From the NCBI GenBank assembly GCA_023014485.1, contig JAJOZX010005622.1, positions 25,001 to 89,000 on the forward strand: a stretch of DNA of 64,000 nt. The letters run 5' to 3'. The notes beneath the pieces are model-generated. The model did no database searches. It worked only from the letters and a program-made list of their open reading frames with translations, and was not told the DNA's origin. The stretch comes from Bathynomus jamesi (Eukaryota > Arthropoda > Malacostraca > Isopoda > Cirolanidae). The position numbers and the translations under genes were made by a program. Below, in pieces: positions 34,930 through 46,121 of the stretch (position 1 is its first letter; every line of letters starts with the position of its first letter).

Positions 34930-35054
34930 CACTTTGGGATTTCAGTAATGAACTAGAAAGGAAACAAAATTTATCTAAAATGGGGGTACACCCACAGGAC
35001 GAAGGATGTTCCGAGATAAACCAACCAAGGACAAGTACACTAAAATGTATAAAG
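34930..35054 (+). promoter_or_regulatory. FReD-4 promoter region
   Basis: A TATA box (TATAAAG, 35048-35054) and the GGGATTTCAG motif near 34937-34946, in the same positions as in FReD-1. Confidence 0.45.
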
Positions 35055-35126
35055 AGGAAAGGGTATTTCAGAGCCAGTTATTAGAAGCTATTTACTGAAA
35101 CAGTTCAGGAAAACCAACTCCAAAGA

Positions 35127-36033
35127 ATGTCAATGTCATTACTTTTCATTAATTTCCTGACGATTGTTGTACTGAGCACTTTCGTTTGTGGAGACAGCAG
35201 TGAACCTACGATCAGAGAAACAAAAAACCTCTTCGAGGAGATTGGTTTCTCTCCTCACTGCGTTTCTCAGACTTTGGCACTATGTGAGAAAACGGCAAGA
35301 GATTCCACTTTGATGGGAATGAATATTCACTCTCATTCAATGCAAAAGACAATCGCCAAATTGAAGGAAGTTCAAAAACGTCCTCGAAATTGTGCCGATC
35401 TTTTCAACTTCGGTGACAGAGAGTCTGGCATTCGAACAGTGTACCCTTTCAATTGTTGCGAAAATCGACCAGTTTCTGTTTTCTGTGACCAAAATACTGA
35501 CGGAGGGAGATGGGCAGTGATTCAACATCGCGATGCTCTTCCACAAAGAGAAAACTTCTTCAGGAAATGGGTTGAGTACCAACTTGGTTTTGGCATCGTG
35601 ACGGGAGAATTTTGGCTCGGCCTCAATAATATTCATGCCCTCGTTAGTGATACTTTGATGGAACTGAGGGTAGACCTTGAGGACTTTCAGGGAATAAAGC
35701 GTTGGGCGAAGTACGAACACTTTTACATCGGAGATGCCACTGAGAAATATCGACTAGATTTAGAATATTCTGGAAACGCCGGTGACTCTTTAACTGGTCA
35801 CAGCGGTCAAATGTTTTCAACGAAAGATCAAGAACGATGCAAGCGATGGAAGCTGTTCGAAGACATACCGCGGTGCATGGTGGTATAAAATTGCCATGGC
35901 TCAAACCTAAATGGTTATCAGTATGAAGGAAACCACACTTCCTCTGCTGATGGCATCAATTGGTACGAATTTCGTGGTCATTATTACTCTTTGAAGAAAA
36001 CTTCTCTGAGCTAGACCGAAATTCCTCAATTAA
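35127..36033 (+). pseudogene. FReD-4: tachylectin-5-like lectin with C-terminal indels
   Basis: Sister of FReD-1. The first 230 or so residues are fine and keep the base that FReD-1 lost near 8460. One codon is missing at LDL-EYSG, and two bases are missing just after AAAGATCAAGA (about 35832). The frame then ends at 35888, cutting off the AWWY/Cys ligand pocket. Further one- and two-base deletions near 35888 and 36011 follow. The ligand-binding site would be lost. Clustered small deletions could also be sequencing errors. Confidence 0.85.
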
Positions 36034-36349
36034 GTTAAAAATTATTTAAAATCTTGAAATATGAAGAGCTCTTCTGAAATATCTTTAGAGAGTCAATTGT
36101 ATGTTTGAAGTAGTTAGTAGTATAAATAATAATAGTAGTAATAGTACTAATATCAGTGGTAGGTGCGATAATATGTTATTTCTTAATATTATTCTTTAAA
36201 AATATAAAAGTGTCGAGGTTGACTTTAGTGAAAGAAATTCATGGAATGTGACTAAAATATTTTAATGTAAAAATGTAAGAGACAAGAAACTAATTTGTAA
36301 AATTTAATATTCATTTGAACTTGTAAATGTGCTGTTATATTTTGCGAGT

Positions 36350-36355
36350 TATATA

Positions 36356-36388
<33 letters not shown>
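36350..36388. repeat. (TA)n microsatellite
   Basis: Left boundary of the SINE array. Confidence 0.9.
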
Positions 36389-37158
36389 GCATATAACTGC
36401 AATGACCGCGCAGTATATAAATGAATAGAAACGACATAAGTGTTAAGGAACGTTTCTGCACACGAGGAGGAGAGATAACGAACAATGAAAAATGAGGCGA
36501 ACCGCCCAGGAATCGAACCCAGGGCCTTCCAATTGCCGGTCGGACGCTCTACCATTATGCTACGGACCTCACTCAATCACAAATCGAAATTCTCCCACAT
36601 AGGGCAGAAACCAATGCCCTGAGAAGGCACCCTCGCAAATCGTGAATATGCGCATATAACTGCAATGACCGCGCAGTATATAAATGAATAGAAACGACAT
36701 AAGTGTTAAGGAACGTTTCTGCACACGAGGAGGAGAGATAACGAACAATGAAAAATGAGGCGAACCGCCCAGGAATCGAACCCAGGGCCTTCCAATTGCC
36801 GGTCGGACGCTCTACCATTATGCTACGGACCTCACTCAATCACAAATCGAAATTCTCCCACATAGGGCAGAAACCAATGCCCTGAGAAGGCACCCTCGCA
36901 AATCGTGAATATGCGCATATAACTGCAATGACCGCGCAGTATATAAATGAATAGAAACGACATAAGTGTTAAGGAACGTTTCTGCACACGAGGAGGAGAG
37001 ATAACGAACAATGAAAAATGAGGCGAACCGCCCAGGAATCGAACCCAGGGCCTTCCAATTGCCGGTCGGACGCTCTACCATTATGCTACGGCCTCACTCA
37101 ATCACAAATCGAAATTCTCCCACATAGGGCAGAAACCAATGCCCTGAGAAGGCACCCT
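36389..37158 (-). mobile_element. Three tandem tRNA-derived SINE units (263-bp period)
   Basis: Units begin at 36389, 36652 and 36915, nearly identical. On the minus strand each has a tRNA-like head with a pol III A box (TAGCATAATGG) and a B box (GGTTCGATTCC), then a tail of about 190 bp. The tRNA-like fold has good anticodon and T stems (loop CCGGCAA, GGC at anticodon position), but the acceptor stem does not pair, so it is not a functional tRNA. The SINE heads are at about 36494-36570, 36757-36833 and 37020-37095. Confidence 0.85.
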
Positions 37159-37422
37159 CTATTCATTTATATACTGCGCGGTCATTGCAGTTATATGCGC
37201 ATATTCACGATTTGCGAGGGTGCCTTCTCAGGGCATTGGTTTCTGCCCTATGTGGGAGAATTTCGATTTGTGATTGAGAGGTCCGTAGCATAATGGTAGA
37301 GCGTCCGACCGGCAATTGGAAGGCCCTGGGTTCGATTCCTGGGCGGTTCGCCTCATTTTTCATTGTTCGTTATCTCTCCTCCTCGTGTGCAGAAACGTTC
37401 CTTAACACTTATGTCGTTTCTA

Positions 37423-37425
<3 letters not shown>
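37159..37425 (+). mobile_element. tRNA-derived SINE, inverted copy
   Basis: A fourth unit in opposite orientation abuts the third, making an inverted junction near 37158. The A box is at 37286-37296 and the B box at 37329-37339. It ends at a (TA)n tract. Confidence 0.85.

Positions 37426-37453
<28 letters not shown>
37426..37453. repeat. (TA)n microsatellite
   Basis: Separates the SINE array from the PLE inverted dimer. Confidence 0.9.
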
Positions 37454-37456
<3 letters not shown>

Positions 37457-37510
37457 GGAGAAATCCAATGACAAGGAGAAATGTAAATGCCATGAAAAGT
37501 CTTCTTTATT

Positions 37511-37545
37511 GCGCAACGTTTCGAGCAATACGCTCATCTTCAGGC
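37511..37545 (-). ncRNA. Hammerhead-like motif in PLE-1
   Basis: The minus strand reads CTGAAGA, a four-pair stem with loop (GAGC-GTATT-GCTC), then GAAACG: the conserved core order of hammerhead ribozymes. Penelope-like elements are known to carry such motifs near their ends. Stems I and III and the cleavage triplet are not clear by eye. Confidence 0.4.
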
Positions 37546-37889
37546 TGTTTAATAACAATGTGAAATTAAAATCAATATTGAATGAAAAACAAACAGAAAT
37601 TTCTATAACCTATTCGTAAAGACAAATTTTAAAAGACTGAGAAAAGAGGGTTAAGTTCTAAGTTATACAGATTTACATATAAAAATTAAGAAGTTATTTT
37701 TAAATACATGTAGTAAATGTGAAATTAATACACTGGAAAAATTACCAATAGTACACTGGAACAATGGAGCTATCTACCTTACACAGCAGTATCCGAGGCC
37801 GACTAATTTGAGCAGAGGAAACGGGAACGAAGGATGGCGAGGGAGATAGGGGAAGGAGGGATTATAAGGAATTGGGGAAGGAGGAGGGA

Positions 37890-39617
37890 TCATAGCAAAT
37901 TGAGAGGGACGGACGATGAGTCAACATTCAGACTAGGGGACAATGCTTTAATGAAAAGGGATTCTAAAATTCTTAGTGAGTTGGGACAAGTATTACAACC
38001 AAGAATTTTAAAATTGTCTAAAGTGACATCAATTTTGCATTTGATGCTATGTTCACGAATGCTGGAGGCTTCCTTAGTTTTTAAAATTTTACCTGTTCGG
38101 CCACTTATTCCCATATGCGAATAAAATCTAGCCCTGAGAGAGCGAACAGTGCTGCCGATGTAATTCCCAAGGAGACACCTGGGGCAGGTAAATAAATATA
38201 CAACACCGCTACGCAACGAGTCAGGGGTTCGATCCTTCGCTGAGAAAAAGCTACCTAAAGACGTTTTATTAATAAATATGATGCGGAAATCAGTATGATA
38301 AAAAAATTTCCTTAACAATTTTGTAAATTTAAGCTTAAATTCCTTATTCAAGGGACCCATTTCAGGTACCAAGAAATATTTTATATCCTTCGGCACTGTA
38401 ATACATGGAAGTTGAGGGCTATAAACATTATTTAAGAAGGATCTAATTAGTTTGTCTACATATTGAACAGGAAAACTATTATTAGTAAAGTATGATCTTA
38501 GATTATTAAATTCATCATTAAGTAAGGTAAAATTAGAGGTCAAATTATATCCTCTGAACAGGAGAGTTTTAATACAAGACATCTTATAGTTGAAATCAGT
38601 AAAACTAAAAAAATTCATGCCCAAACCAGTGAAAGTGGGTTTCCTATAAACTGATGTAGTAATAGAATCACCGTTTTTCGAAATTAAAAGATCTAAGAAG
38701 GGGAGGGAGCCATTTTGCTCAGTTTCCATTGTATACGTTATATTGGGGTGCAAAGAATTTAGGAAGTTAAAGAATTGTTGCGCTTGTACCGCATTATCAA
38801 AGACTGCTATCGAATCATCAACGAAGCGTCGATAGAAAATTGGCTTGAGATGAGTGGGAGATTGTCTAAAAATTACACTTTCTAAATGAGTCATAAAAAA
38901 GTCAGCTGCTAACGGTCCGACTGGTGATCCCATCCCTACCCCATCAATTTGTTGGTAAACCTTATTGTTGAAAGTGAAATAGCATTGTTTGAAGACCAAT
39001 TCTAAAAGTTCCTTCAAATGAGACAATGAAAAACCATGAAAATTATCAACTGAGCTAAAAACCCTATCTAAAATAATGGCAATAGTTTCAGATACAGGTA
39101 CATTTGTGAAAAGTGACTTTACATCAAAACTGACAAAAAACTTTTTTGAATCGAAGTTTTTACCCAGGAGTTCTTTTTGGAATTCAAACGAGTTATTTAT
39201 AGTGTAAACATTTTTCGCAAAGGGGGACAGGAGACGAACAACAAATTTTGCCAATTGAAAGGTGGGTAAGTTATACGAAGCTAAAATAGGACGGAGAGGT
39301 GTTCCAGCTTTATGGATTTTAGGCAGACAGTATAATTGAGCAAGATTAGCACCAGATGCGAACAACTGAGAGTAAGTATCATTTTTTATTATCTTTAAGG
39401 ACTTTAGTCGTGACAGAAATCTATTAACCTGGTCTTCTAACCTTACAATGACTTTATTTACAGGTTCTAGAATTTGTTTGAATTTAGTAAGATCACTTAG
39501 GATTTCATTAGTTTTGTTTATGTAGTCCGATTTATTCAAAATAACCACTCCGTTACCCTTGTCTGGTCTAGTCACAACAATCTCCTGGTTCTTTGCCAAA
39601 TTCTTAATTGTATACAC
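37890..39617 (-). CDS. PLE-1 reverse transcriptase with GIY-YIG endonuclease (575 aa, 5'-truncated)
   Basis: An open frame with the hallmarks of a Penelope-like element. RT: RPDKGNGVVILNK (17-29), LPKIHKAGTPLRPI (98-111), FDVKSLFTNVP with catalytic Asp165, GMGSPVGP (228-235), RRFVDD with Asp267/268, PFLDLLIS (306-313), VYRKPTFTG. The C-terminal GIY-YIG nuclease has GVVYLFTCPRC (471-481), NYIGST (485-490), Arg496 and Glu552. The element copies RNA to DNA at a nick made by its own nuclease. The N-terminus is missing (typical PLE ORFs are longer) because the ORF runs straight into the inverted junction. All catalytic residues look intact. Confidence 0.9.
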   Translation of the reverse strand: MYTIKNLAKNQEIVVTRPDKGNGVVILNKSDYINKTNEILSDLTKFKQILEPVNKVIVRLEDQVNRFLSRLKSLKIIKNDTYSQLFASGANLAQLYCLPKIHKAGTPLRPILASYNLPTFQLAKFVVRLLSPFAKNVYTINNSFEFQKELLGKNFDSKKFFVSFDVKSLFTNVPVSETIAIILDRVFSSVDNFHGFSLSHLKELLELVFKQCYFTFNNKVYQQIDGVGMGSPVGPLAADFFMTHLESVIFRQSPTHLKPIFYRRFVDDSIAVFDNAVQAQQFFNFLNSLHPNITYTMETEQNGSLPFLDLLISKNGDSITTSVYRKPTFTGLGMNFFSFTDFNYKMSCIKTLLFRGYNLTSNFTLLNDEFNNLRSYFTNNSFPVQYVDKLIRSFLNNVYSPQLPCITVPKDIKYFLVPEMGPLNKEFKLKFTKLLRKFFYHTDFRIIFINKTSLGSFFSAKDRTPDSLRSGVVYLFTCPRCLLGNYIGSTVRSLRARFYSHMGISGRTGKILKTKEASSIREHSIKCKIDVTLDNFKILGCNTCPNSLRILESLFIKALSPSLNVDSSSVPLNLL

Positions 39618-40898
39618 GTATACAATGGAAACTGAGCAAAATGGCTCCCTCCCCTTCTTAGATCTTTTAATTTCGAAAAACGGTGATTCTATTACTACAT
39701 CAGTTTATAGGAAACCCACTTTCACTGGTTTGGGCATGAATTTTTTTAGTTTTACTGATTTCAACTATAAGATGTCTTGTATTAAAACTCTCCTGTTCAG
39801 AGGATATAATTTGACCTCTAATTTTACCTTACTTAATGATGAATTTAATAATCTAAGATCATACTTTACTAATAATAGTTTTCCTGTTCAATATGTAGAC
39901 AAACTAATTAGATCCTTCTTAAATAATGTTTATAGCCCTCAACTTCCATGTATTACAGTGCCGAAGGATATAAAATATTTCTTGGTACCTGAAATGGGTC
40001 CCTTGAATAAGGAATTTAAGCTTAAATTTACAAAATTGTTAAGGAAATTTTTTTATCATACTGATTTCCGCATCATATTTATTAATAAAACGTCTTTAGG
40101 TAGCTTTTTCTCAGCGAAGGATCGAACCCCTGACTCGTTGCGTAGCGGTGTTGTATATTTATTTACCTGCCCCAGGTGTCTCCTTGGGAATTACATCGGC
40201 AGCACTGTTCGCTCTCTCAGGGCTAGATTTTATTCGCATATGGGAATAAGTGGCCGAACAGGTAAAATTTTAAAAACTAAGGAAGCCTCCAGCATTCGTG
40301 AACATAGCATCAAATGCAAAATTGATGTCACTTTAGACAATTTTAAAATTCTTGGTTGTAATACTTGTCCCAACTCACTAAGAATTTAGAATCCCTTTTC
40401 ATTAAAGCATTGTCCCCTAGTCTGAATGTTGACTCATCGTCCGTCCCTCTCAATTTGCTATGATCCCTCCTCCTTCCCCAATTCCTTATAATCCCTCCTT
40501 CCCCTATCTCCCTCGCCATCCTTCGTTCCCGTTTCCTCTGCTCAAATTAGTCGGCCTCGGATACTGCTGTGTAAGGTAGATAGCTCCATTGTTCCAGTGT
40601 ACTATTGGTAATTTTTCCAGTGTATTAATTTCACATTTACTACATGTATTTAAAAATAACTTCTTAATTTTTATATGTAAATCTGTATAACTTAGAACTT
40701 AACCCTCTTTTCTCAGTCTTTTAAAATTTGTCTTTACGAATAGGTTATAGAAATTTCTGTTTGTTTTTCATTCAATATTGATTTTAATTTCACATTGTTA
40801 TTAAACAGCCTGAAGATGAGCGTATTGCTCGAAACGTTGCGCAATAAAGAAGACTTTTCATGGCATTTACATTTCTCCTTGTCATTGGATTTCTCCTA
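39618..40898 (+). mobile_element. PLE-1 inverted copy (shorter arm)
   Basis: Near-perfect reverse complement of 37456-38736, head-to-head with the longer copy. Its ORF (to 40389) keeps the RT C-terminus and GIY-YIG. It then loses the frame by one missing T near 40386 (AAGAATTTAG against AAGAATTTTAG). A hammerhead-like core lies at 40810-40836. The junction sequence is TTGTATACACGTATACAA, itself palindromic. Confidence 0.9.
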
Positions 40899-40902
40899 AA
40901 TA

Positions 40903-40924
40903 TTATATATATATATATATATAT

Positions 40925-40958
<34 letters not shown>
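40903..40958. repeat. (TA)n microsatellite
   Basis: Right boundary of the PLE-1 dimer. Confidence 0.9.
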
Positions 40959-40959
<1 letters not shown>

Positions 40960-41305
40960 CCCGCAAAATATAACAGCAAATTTAAAAGTTCAAAAATGAC
41001 TAAAAAGAATATCACATTTTACAATTTAGTTTTTGTCTCTTACATTTTTACATTAAAATATTTTAGCCACATTACATTATGGAGTGAACGCAGAGCGAAT
41101 TTCTTTCACTAAAGTCAACCATGGCACTTTTATATTGTTAAAGCATAACATTAAGGAATGACATATTATCGCACCTACCACTGTTATTATTACTATTACT
41201 ACTACTATTATTTATACTACTAACTATTTCAAACATAGAGTTGACTTCTCTAAAGATATTTGAGAAGGGCTCTTCATATTTCAAGATTTTATAGATAATT
41301 TTAAC

Positions 41306-42220
41306 TTAATTGAGGAATTTCGGTCTAAGGCTCAGGGAAGTTTTCTTCAAAGAATAATAATGACCACGAAAGTCGTACCAATTGATGCCATCAGCTTTGG
41401 AAGTGTGGTTTCCTTCATACTGGTAAGCATTTAGGTTTGAGCTATGGCATTTTGTGTACCACCATGCACCGCGGAATGTCTTCGAACAGCTTGCATCGCT
41501 TGCATCGTTATCTTGATCTTTCGTTGAAAACATCTGACCGTTGTGACTAGTTAAAGAGTCACCGGCGTTTCCAGAATATTCTCCTAAATCTAGTCGATAT
41601 TTCTCAGTGGCATCTCCAATGTAAAAGTGTTCGTACTTCGCCCAACGCTTTATTCCCTGAAAGTCCTCAAGGTCCACCTTCAGTTCCATTAAAGTGTCAC
41701 TAACGAGGGCATGGATATTGTTGAGGCCGAGCCAAAATTCTCCCGCCAAAGTGCCAAAACCAAGTTGGTAGTCAATCCATTTCCTGAAGAAGTTTTCTCT
41801 TTGTGGAAGAGCATCGCGATGTTGAATCATTGTCCATCTCCCTCCGTCAGTATTTTGGTCACAGAAAACAGAAACGGGTCGACTTTCGCAACAATTGAAA
41901 GGGTACACTGTTCGAATGCCAGACTCTCTGTCACCGAAGTTGAAAAGATCCGCACAATTTCGAGGACGGTTTTGAGCTTCCTTCAATTTGGCGATTGTCT
42001 TTTGCATTGAATGCCAGTGAATTTTAATTCCCATCAAAGAGGAATCTCTTGCCGTTTTCTCACATAGTGCCAAAGTCTGAGAAACGCAGTGAGGAGAGAA
42101 ACCAATTTCCTCGAAGAGGTTTTCTGTTTCTTTGATCGTAGGTTCACTGCTGTCTCCACAAACGAAATTGCTCAGTACAACAATCGTCAGGAAATTAATG
42201 AAAAGTAATGAAATTGACAT
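41306..42220 (-). CDS. FReD-5: intact tachylectin-5-like secreted lectin (304 aa)
   Basis: An uninterrupted ORF with signal peptide, N-terminal two-cysteine region and fibrinogen domain as in FReD-3. It differs at several surface positions: IHWHSMQ, FGTLAGEFW, SHNGQMF, DQDNDASDASCSK (one residue shorter than FReD-3), TKCHSSNLNAYQYEG and WYDFRGHYY. All expected cysteines, the DQDND calcium site and the GAWWY pocket are present. It has DGGRW like its close paralogues. The changes lie partly around the ligand pocket, so specificity may differ (inference). Confidence 0.9.
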   Translation of the reverse strand: MSISLLFINFLTIVVLSNFVCGDSSEPTIKETENLFEEIGFSPHCVSQTLALCEKTARDSSLMGIKIHWHSMQKTIAKLKEAQNRPRNCADLFNFGDRESGIRTVYPFNCCESRPVSVFCDQNTDGGRWTMIQHRDALPQRENFFRKWIDYQLGFGTLAGEFWLGLNNIHALVSDTLMELKVDLEDFQGIKRWAKYEHFYIGDATEKYRLDLGEYSGNAGDSLTSHNGQMFSTKDQDNDASDASCSKTFRGAWWYTKCHSSNLNAYQYEGNHTSKADGINWYDFRGHYYSLKKTSLSLRPKFLN

Positions 42221-42292
42221 TTTTTGGAGTTGGTTTTCCTGAACTGTTTCAGTAAATAACTTCTAATAACTGCCTCTGAAATACTCTTTCCT

Positions 42293-42421
42293 TTTTATAC
42301 ATTTTAGTGTGCTTGTCCTTGGTTGGTTTATCTCTGAACATCCTTCGTCGTGTGGGTGTACCCCCATTTTAGATTAGCTTTGTTTCCTTTTTAGTTCATT
42401 ACTGAAATCCCAAAGTGGGCG
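42293..42421 (-). promoter_or_regulatory. FReD-5 promoter region
   Basis: TATA box at 42293-42299 (TATAAAA on the minus strand) and GGGATTTCAG near 42412-42421. The conserved upstream flank is shorter than in other copies: a deletion joins it to sequence further out near 42425. Confidence 0.5.
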
Positions 42422-42555
42422 TCCCGTCTTCTAATAAGCAATTTATATTGAGAAACCTTTTGGATATGTCGTATGTGCAGTAATATTATTTCACAGAAAA
42501 GTTAAATTTTGAAATTCCCATGACAAAAATGCAACCCTAATTTATGTCATTTTAA

Positions 42556-44024
42556 CATTTTCCTTCCTGCTGGAAGTTCGCTTTCATTCAGCCTTTCCCA
42601 AAGAAGGGTGACCGCTCTCAACCCTCTAACTATCGTCCAACTGCTTTCATTTCTTCCCTTTCCAAAGTTTTTGAATCTATCCTTAATATGAAGAATCTTA
42701 AACACCTTTCTTTCTTTTCACAATCTTCGTCAGATCGTCAGTATGGATTCCGGAAGGGACGCTCTACTGGCGATCTTCTTGCATATCTCTCTGACTCTTG
42801 GTCATCCTTCTTTAGGGATTTCGGAGAAAATTTTGCTATTGCGCTAGACATGTCGAAAGTCTTTGATAAAGTCTGGCACAAATCTTTAATTTCCAACTGC
42901 CCTCCTTCGGTTTGTATCCTTCTATTTGTTTTTCATCTCTAATTTCCTTTCTGGCCGATCTATATCTGCAGTTGTCGATGGCCACTGTTCTTCTCCTAAA
43001 GCTATTAACAGTGGTGTTGCTCAGGGTTCTGTACTGTCACCCACTCTTTTCCTTTTATTTATTAATGATCTTTTAATTCTCACTTCCTGTCCTATTCACT
43101 CCTATGCCAATGATTCCACTCTTCACTTCTCCAGCCGCTTCCCAATGCGTCCCTCACAACAGTCGCTTCATGATTCGCGTGAGGCGGTTATGGGACACCT
43201 GACCTCTGATCTTTCTGCTTTATCTAATTGGGGCAGATAAAACCTTGTGGCTTTCAATGTCTCAAAAACTCAGTTCCTCCATCTGTCTACTCGTCACAAT
43301 CTTCCACCGACTATCCTCTTACTTCAACAACACGCAAATCAATCCTTCCTCTGCTCTTAACATTCTTGGCATTTCCTTTTCTCGTGATCTTTCCTGGAAA
43401 AATCACATATACTCTCTTTCTAAAACAGCTTCGAAGAGGTTAGGTGTGTTGTACCGTCTCCGTGGTTTCTTCACCCCCACTCAGATGTTGTCTCTGTACA
43501 GGAGTCTTGTTCGCCCCTGTATGGAGTACGCTTCTCATCTGTGGGGTGGTTCAACCCCCACCATACTTGACCGGGTGGAATCAAAGGCTTTTCGCCACAT
43601 CAATTCCCCGCCTCTTACTGATTGTCTTCATTCTCTCTCTCTTCGCCGCAATGTTGCCTCACTCTCTCTTTACTATCGCTATCATAAGGGACATTGCTGT
43701 TGTGAACTCTCTAACTGCATGCCTCCTCCTTTAAGGAGAGCACGCAGTACCAGACTTTCTACACTTTCTCATTCCTATTCTGTCCAACTATCTAATGCAA
43801 GGGTTAATCGATATTTTCAGTCTCATCTACTCAACCGGTCAACTCTGGAACAATCTTCCTCAATCCATCTTTCCTCCTGTCTATGACCTCCCATCTTTCA
43901 AACGCAGAGTGCCTAGGCATCTCGAAAACCCCGGACCTTGATTTTGGCTCTTTTCTTCATCTATGGGAGGGGCACTTTTGTGGGCATTTGCCCTTGGCCC
44001 CTCCTACATGCATAAAAAAAAATA
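42556..44024 (+). mobile_element. Non-LTR retrotransposon LINE-C, 5'-truncated
   Basis: Inserted in the lectin upstream flank (host sequence resumes at 44025 with ACTACGACAAAATTTCC). It ends in a 3' UTR and a short poly-A (ACATGCATAAAAAAAA). GC is higher than in the surroundings. Confidence 0.85.
42580..43890 (+). pseudogene. LINE-C reverse transcriptase, multiple breaks
   Basis: RT motifs in order: SNYRPTAFISSLSKVFE, YGFRKGRSTGDLLAYLSD, ALDMSKVFDKVWHKSL, SGVAQGSVLSPTLF, HSYANDSTLHF, LNILGISFSRDLSWKNHI, then the long conserved tail RLRGFFTPTQMLSLYRSLVR and RVESKAFRHI. The catalytic YADD is changed to YAND, which should kill activity. Frameshifts occur near 42900, 43240 and 43350. Confidence 0.85.
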
Positions 44025-44309
44025 ACTACGACAAAATTTCCAGTTAATTATATATTTTTACAACCCAATTTTACCTTTTTTAAACTTCACCGAAACCACA
44101 GATTTCTTTGTTTACTGAAAACACTGCATATTTTTACATAAAGTTTGGTAATTTTACACTTCTTACAATTAACCATAAAGATATGTAAATGCATTTTACA
44201 CAAAATATCTGGAGGTTGATTGAGTTAAAAAAAGTTTACTTGAATAAAATTCAAATACAGACTTCCTTTTAACATTCCTCTTGATTTTTACCAATTTTTT
44301 TACAATATA

Positions 44310-45420
44310 CAGGGTGGGAGAAAAGTCTTTAAGGATTTTATACACAAATAATTAGTTAACAACATTATACAGATAAGTGTTGAAAGGATGAAAGAAATCA
44401 AACAAAAAGTCTAAAAGAATTTTATTCATACAAATATTTTGTTAAATTATAATTTAATCTTGAAAGATTTCTCCTCCATCCGCGATGATACATTTGTGGA
44501 TTCTCTCTGTGAAACTCTTTATTGTTCTTCTGAACATATCGAGTGAGATCCTTTTCAGTTGTTCATCTATTCTGCGGCCAAGGGCCTTCACATTTCGGTA
44601 AATGAAACCAGGAGTGTAGAGTTTGTCACGCAAATAAGCCCAAAGCCAGAAATCACATGGGGTTAAATCAGTTGATTCGGTTGGCCACTCGATGGGATCT
44701 CGCCGCCAAGACATCTTCCTTCAAGGTTCATACCGAGAATATCACGGTGCAGCTGCAGAGTAATGTGGCGGAGTTCAATCATGTTGATAAAGCAAATTCC
44801 TGTCCACGCCATTAGTAAACTGTGGCAAAACTTTGTCTCTCAATACCTGACAATAGCCTTTCCCATCCGTCGTATCTCTCGATATGTCAAAGGAAACGAG
44901 TCCTGAATAACCAATGCACACCTAGACTGTTAGTGTAGACGTTTTAACTGGTTTACTCACTCGTATTTTGCGATATTTTTTCGCCTACTAGTGAAAGATG
45001 GGTTTGTTTTCTTTACTTGTTAAACCGAATACACATTCATCTGAAAATTGGATGTTTTGAACGAAATCTGGATCACTGTTGAACTTTTGTCTCATTGTTA
45101 AACAAACTGCAGCCGTTTATCAGAATCATCGTCGTATATGAACTGAGAGTAAATGGGTTTGTAATCGTGGATTCGTGGTACCCCTGTGATTTCAATATTT
45201 TTGCTACTGAAAATTTGAAAATACCCAATTCCTCTGCGCCTTTTCTCGTTGAAGTTGTTGGATCGACTTGAAAAGTGGCGAGGACATTTTCTTTGTTGTT
45301 GTCTCCTGTCGCCGTCACTGGCCTTCGGCTTCTTGGACGATCTTTAAACAGGCTCCCTGTTTCCATGTTTGGGCTTCCAGTATTGAAGAAATAGCCCACG
45401 ATAAAAGATACACTTTTTTT
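44310..45420 (-). mobile_element. Mariner-like transposon relic, copy D
   Basis: Right terminus at 44310 (CAGGGTGGGAGAAAAG, preceded by TA). Transposase C-terminal segment SPDLTPCDFWLWAYLRD and FIYRNVKALGRRIDEQLKR is open at 44454-44714. The N-terminal part (45073-45399) reads DRPRSRRPVTATGDN. The middle is frameshifted and the left terminus is missing. Confidence 0.8.
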
Positions 45421-45519
45421 TGTAATAATTTCGATGACACCTAAAAATATACCTAGTATATTTGTTTGGGTCAGTTATCGGAAACGTTTCGTACATACTT
45501 CACGCACTGAAGCACTGTA

Positions 45520-45958
45520 CAGGTGTACCCCGTTATTCATAACTTCGATACTCGTAGCTTCGCTTATACGTAAAATATTTTTGAAGCCAAATTCACTATT
45601 CGCAAACCCAGCTCCGTTATTCGCAATGTCAGATAAGGGAAAAAATAATTCACAATTCCGCCTGCTATCAAACGCAGCGCAGCATGCCCGTATCGCAGGC
45701 CATTATTTAAGAAAAGGCACGGTCTTTGATGTTATTCATAACTTACTATGCTAAAACAGGTCTGTATTTGTGTTTTATACTTGTTTTTATGTTTCGTATA
45801 GGAATATATCCAAACATCTTACCTTCTGGAAAATGGCCACCGGAACGCATCCCCCCATAAATCATGTATTTATATTAGAAAAAATTATTCGTTATTCGCA
45901 CTTTCGCTATTCGTAATGAGTCTGAGGAACATAACTCTTGCGAAAACCGGGGTACCTA
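45520..45958 (-). mobile_element. Pogo/Tigger-like MITE, copy D
   Basis: Inverted copy of 5494-5933 with both termini (CAGGTGTACCCCG at 45520, ACCGGGGTACCTA at the other end). Confidence 0.75.
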
Positions 45959-45964
45959 TATATA

Positions 45965-46090
45965 TATATATGTGATGAATAAAACCACGAAGGAAAGGAA
46001 ACACAGAATGGTGCTCAAGCGCTTTCGTCTAATGATATCCTCAGGAACACTGAAGTACATAAAGAGTTACAGCCTATATATAGGTTACAG

Positions 46091-46121
<31 letters not shown>

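Larger units (their letters stand above)
29168..36335 (+). repeat. Segmental duplication, copy B
   Basis: Direct counterpart of 1779-9375; see that entry for the order of parts. Copy B lacks the FReD stub of copy A and ends with a longer 3' flank (GTGCTGTTATATTTTGCGAG), which matches the minus-strand copies. Confidence 0.9.
37456..39617 (-). mobile_element. Penelope-like element PLE-1 (longer arm)
   Basis: 3' end at 37456 next to (TA)n; its 5' end is lost at the junction with an inverted copy (39618). It contains the long RT/GIY-YIG ORF, a 3' UTR of about 430 bp and a hammerhead-like core near the end. Confidence 0.9.

Noticed and set aside
36349..37293. Repeated ORFs (MVERPTGNWKALGSIPG...) in the SINE array
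   Set aside because: They are shadows of the tRNA-like SINE head and tail; the same sequence has pol III A and B boxes and no protein homology that I recognise.
37281..37352. Possible functional tRNA gene
   Set aside because: A and B boxes and two stems are good, but the acceptor stem does not pair, position 33 is C instead of U, and it is part of a repeated 263-bp unit.
36389..37425. CRISPR-like array, because of the regular 263-bp repetition
   Set aside because: The whole unit repeats with no short repeat/spacer alternation, and this is animal DNA. It is a tandem SINE.
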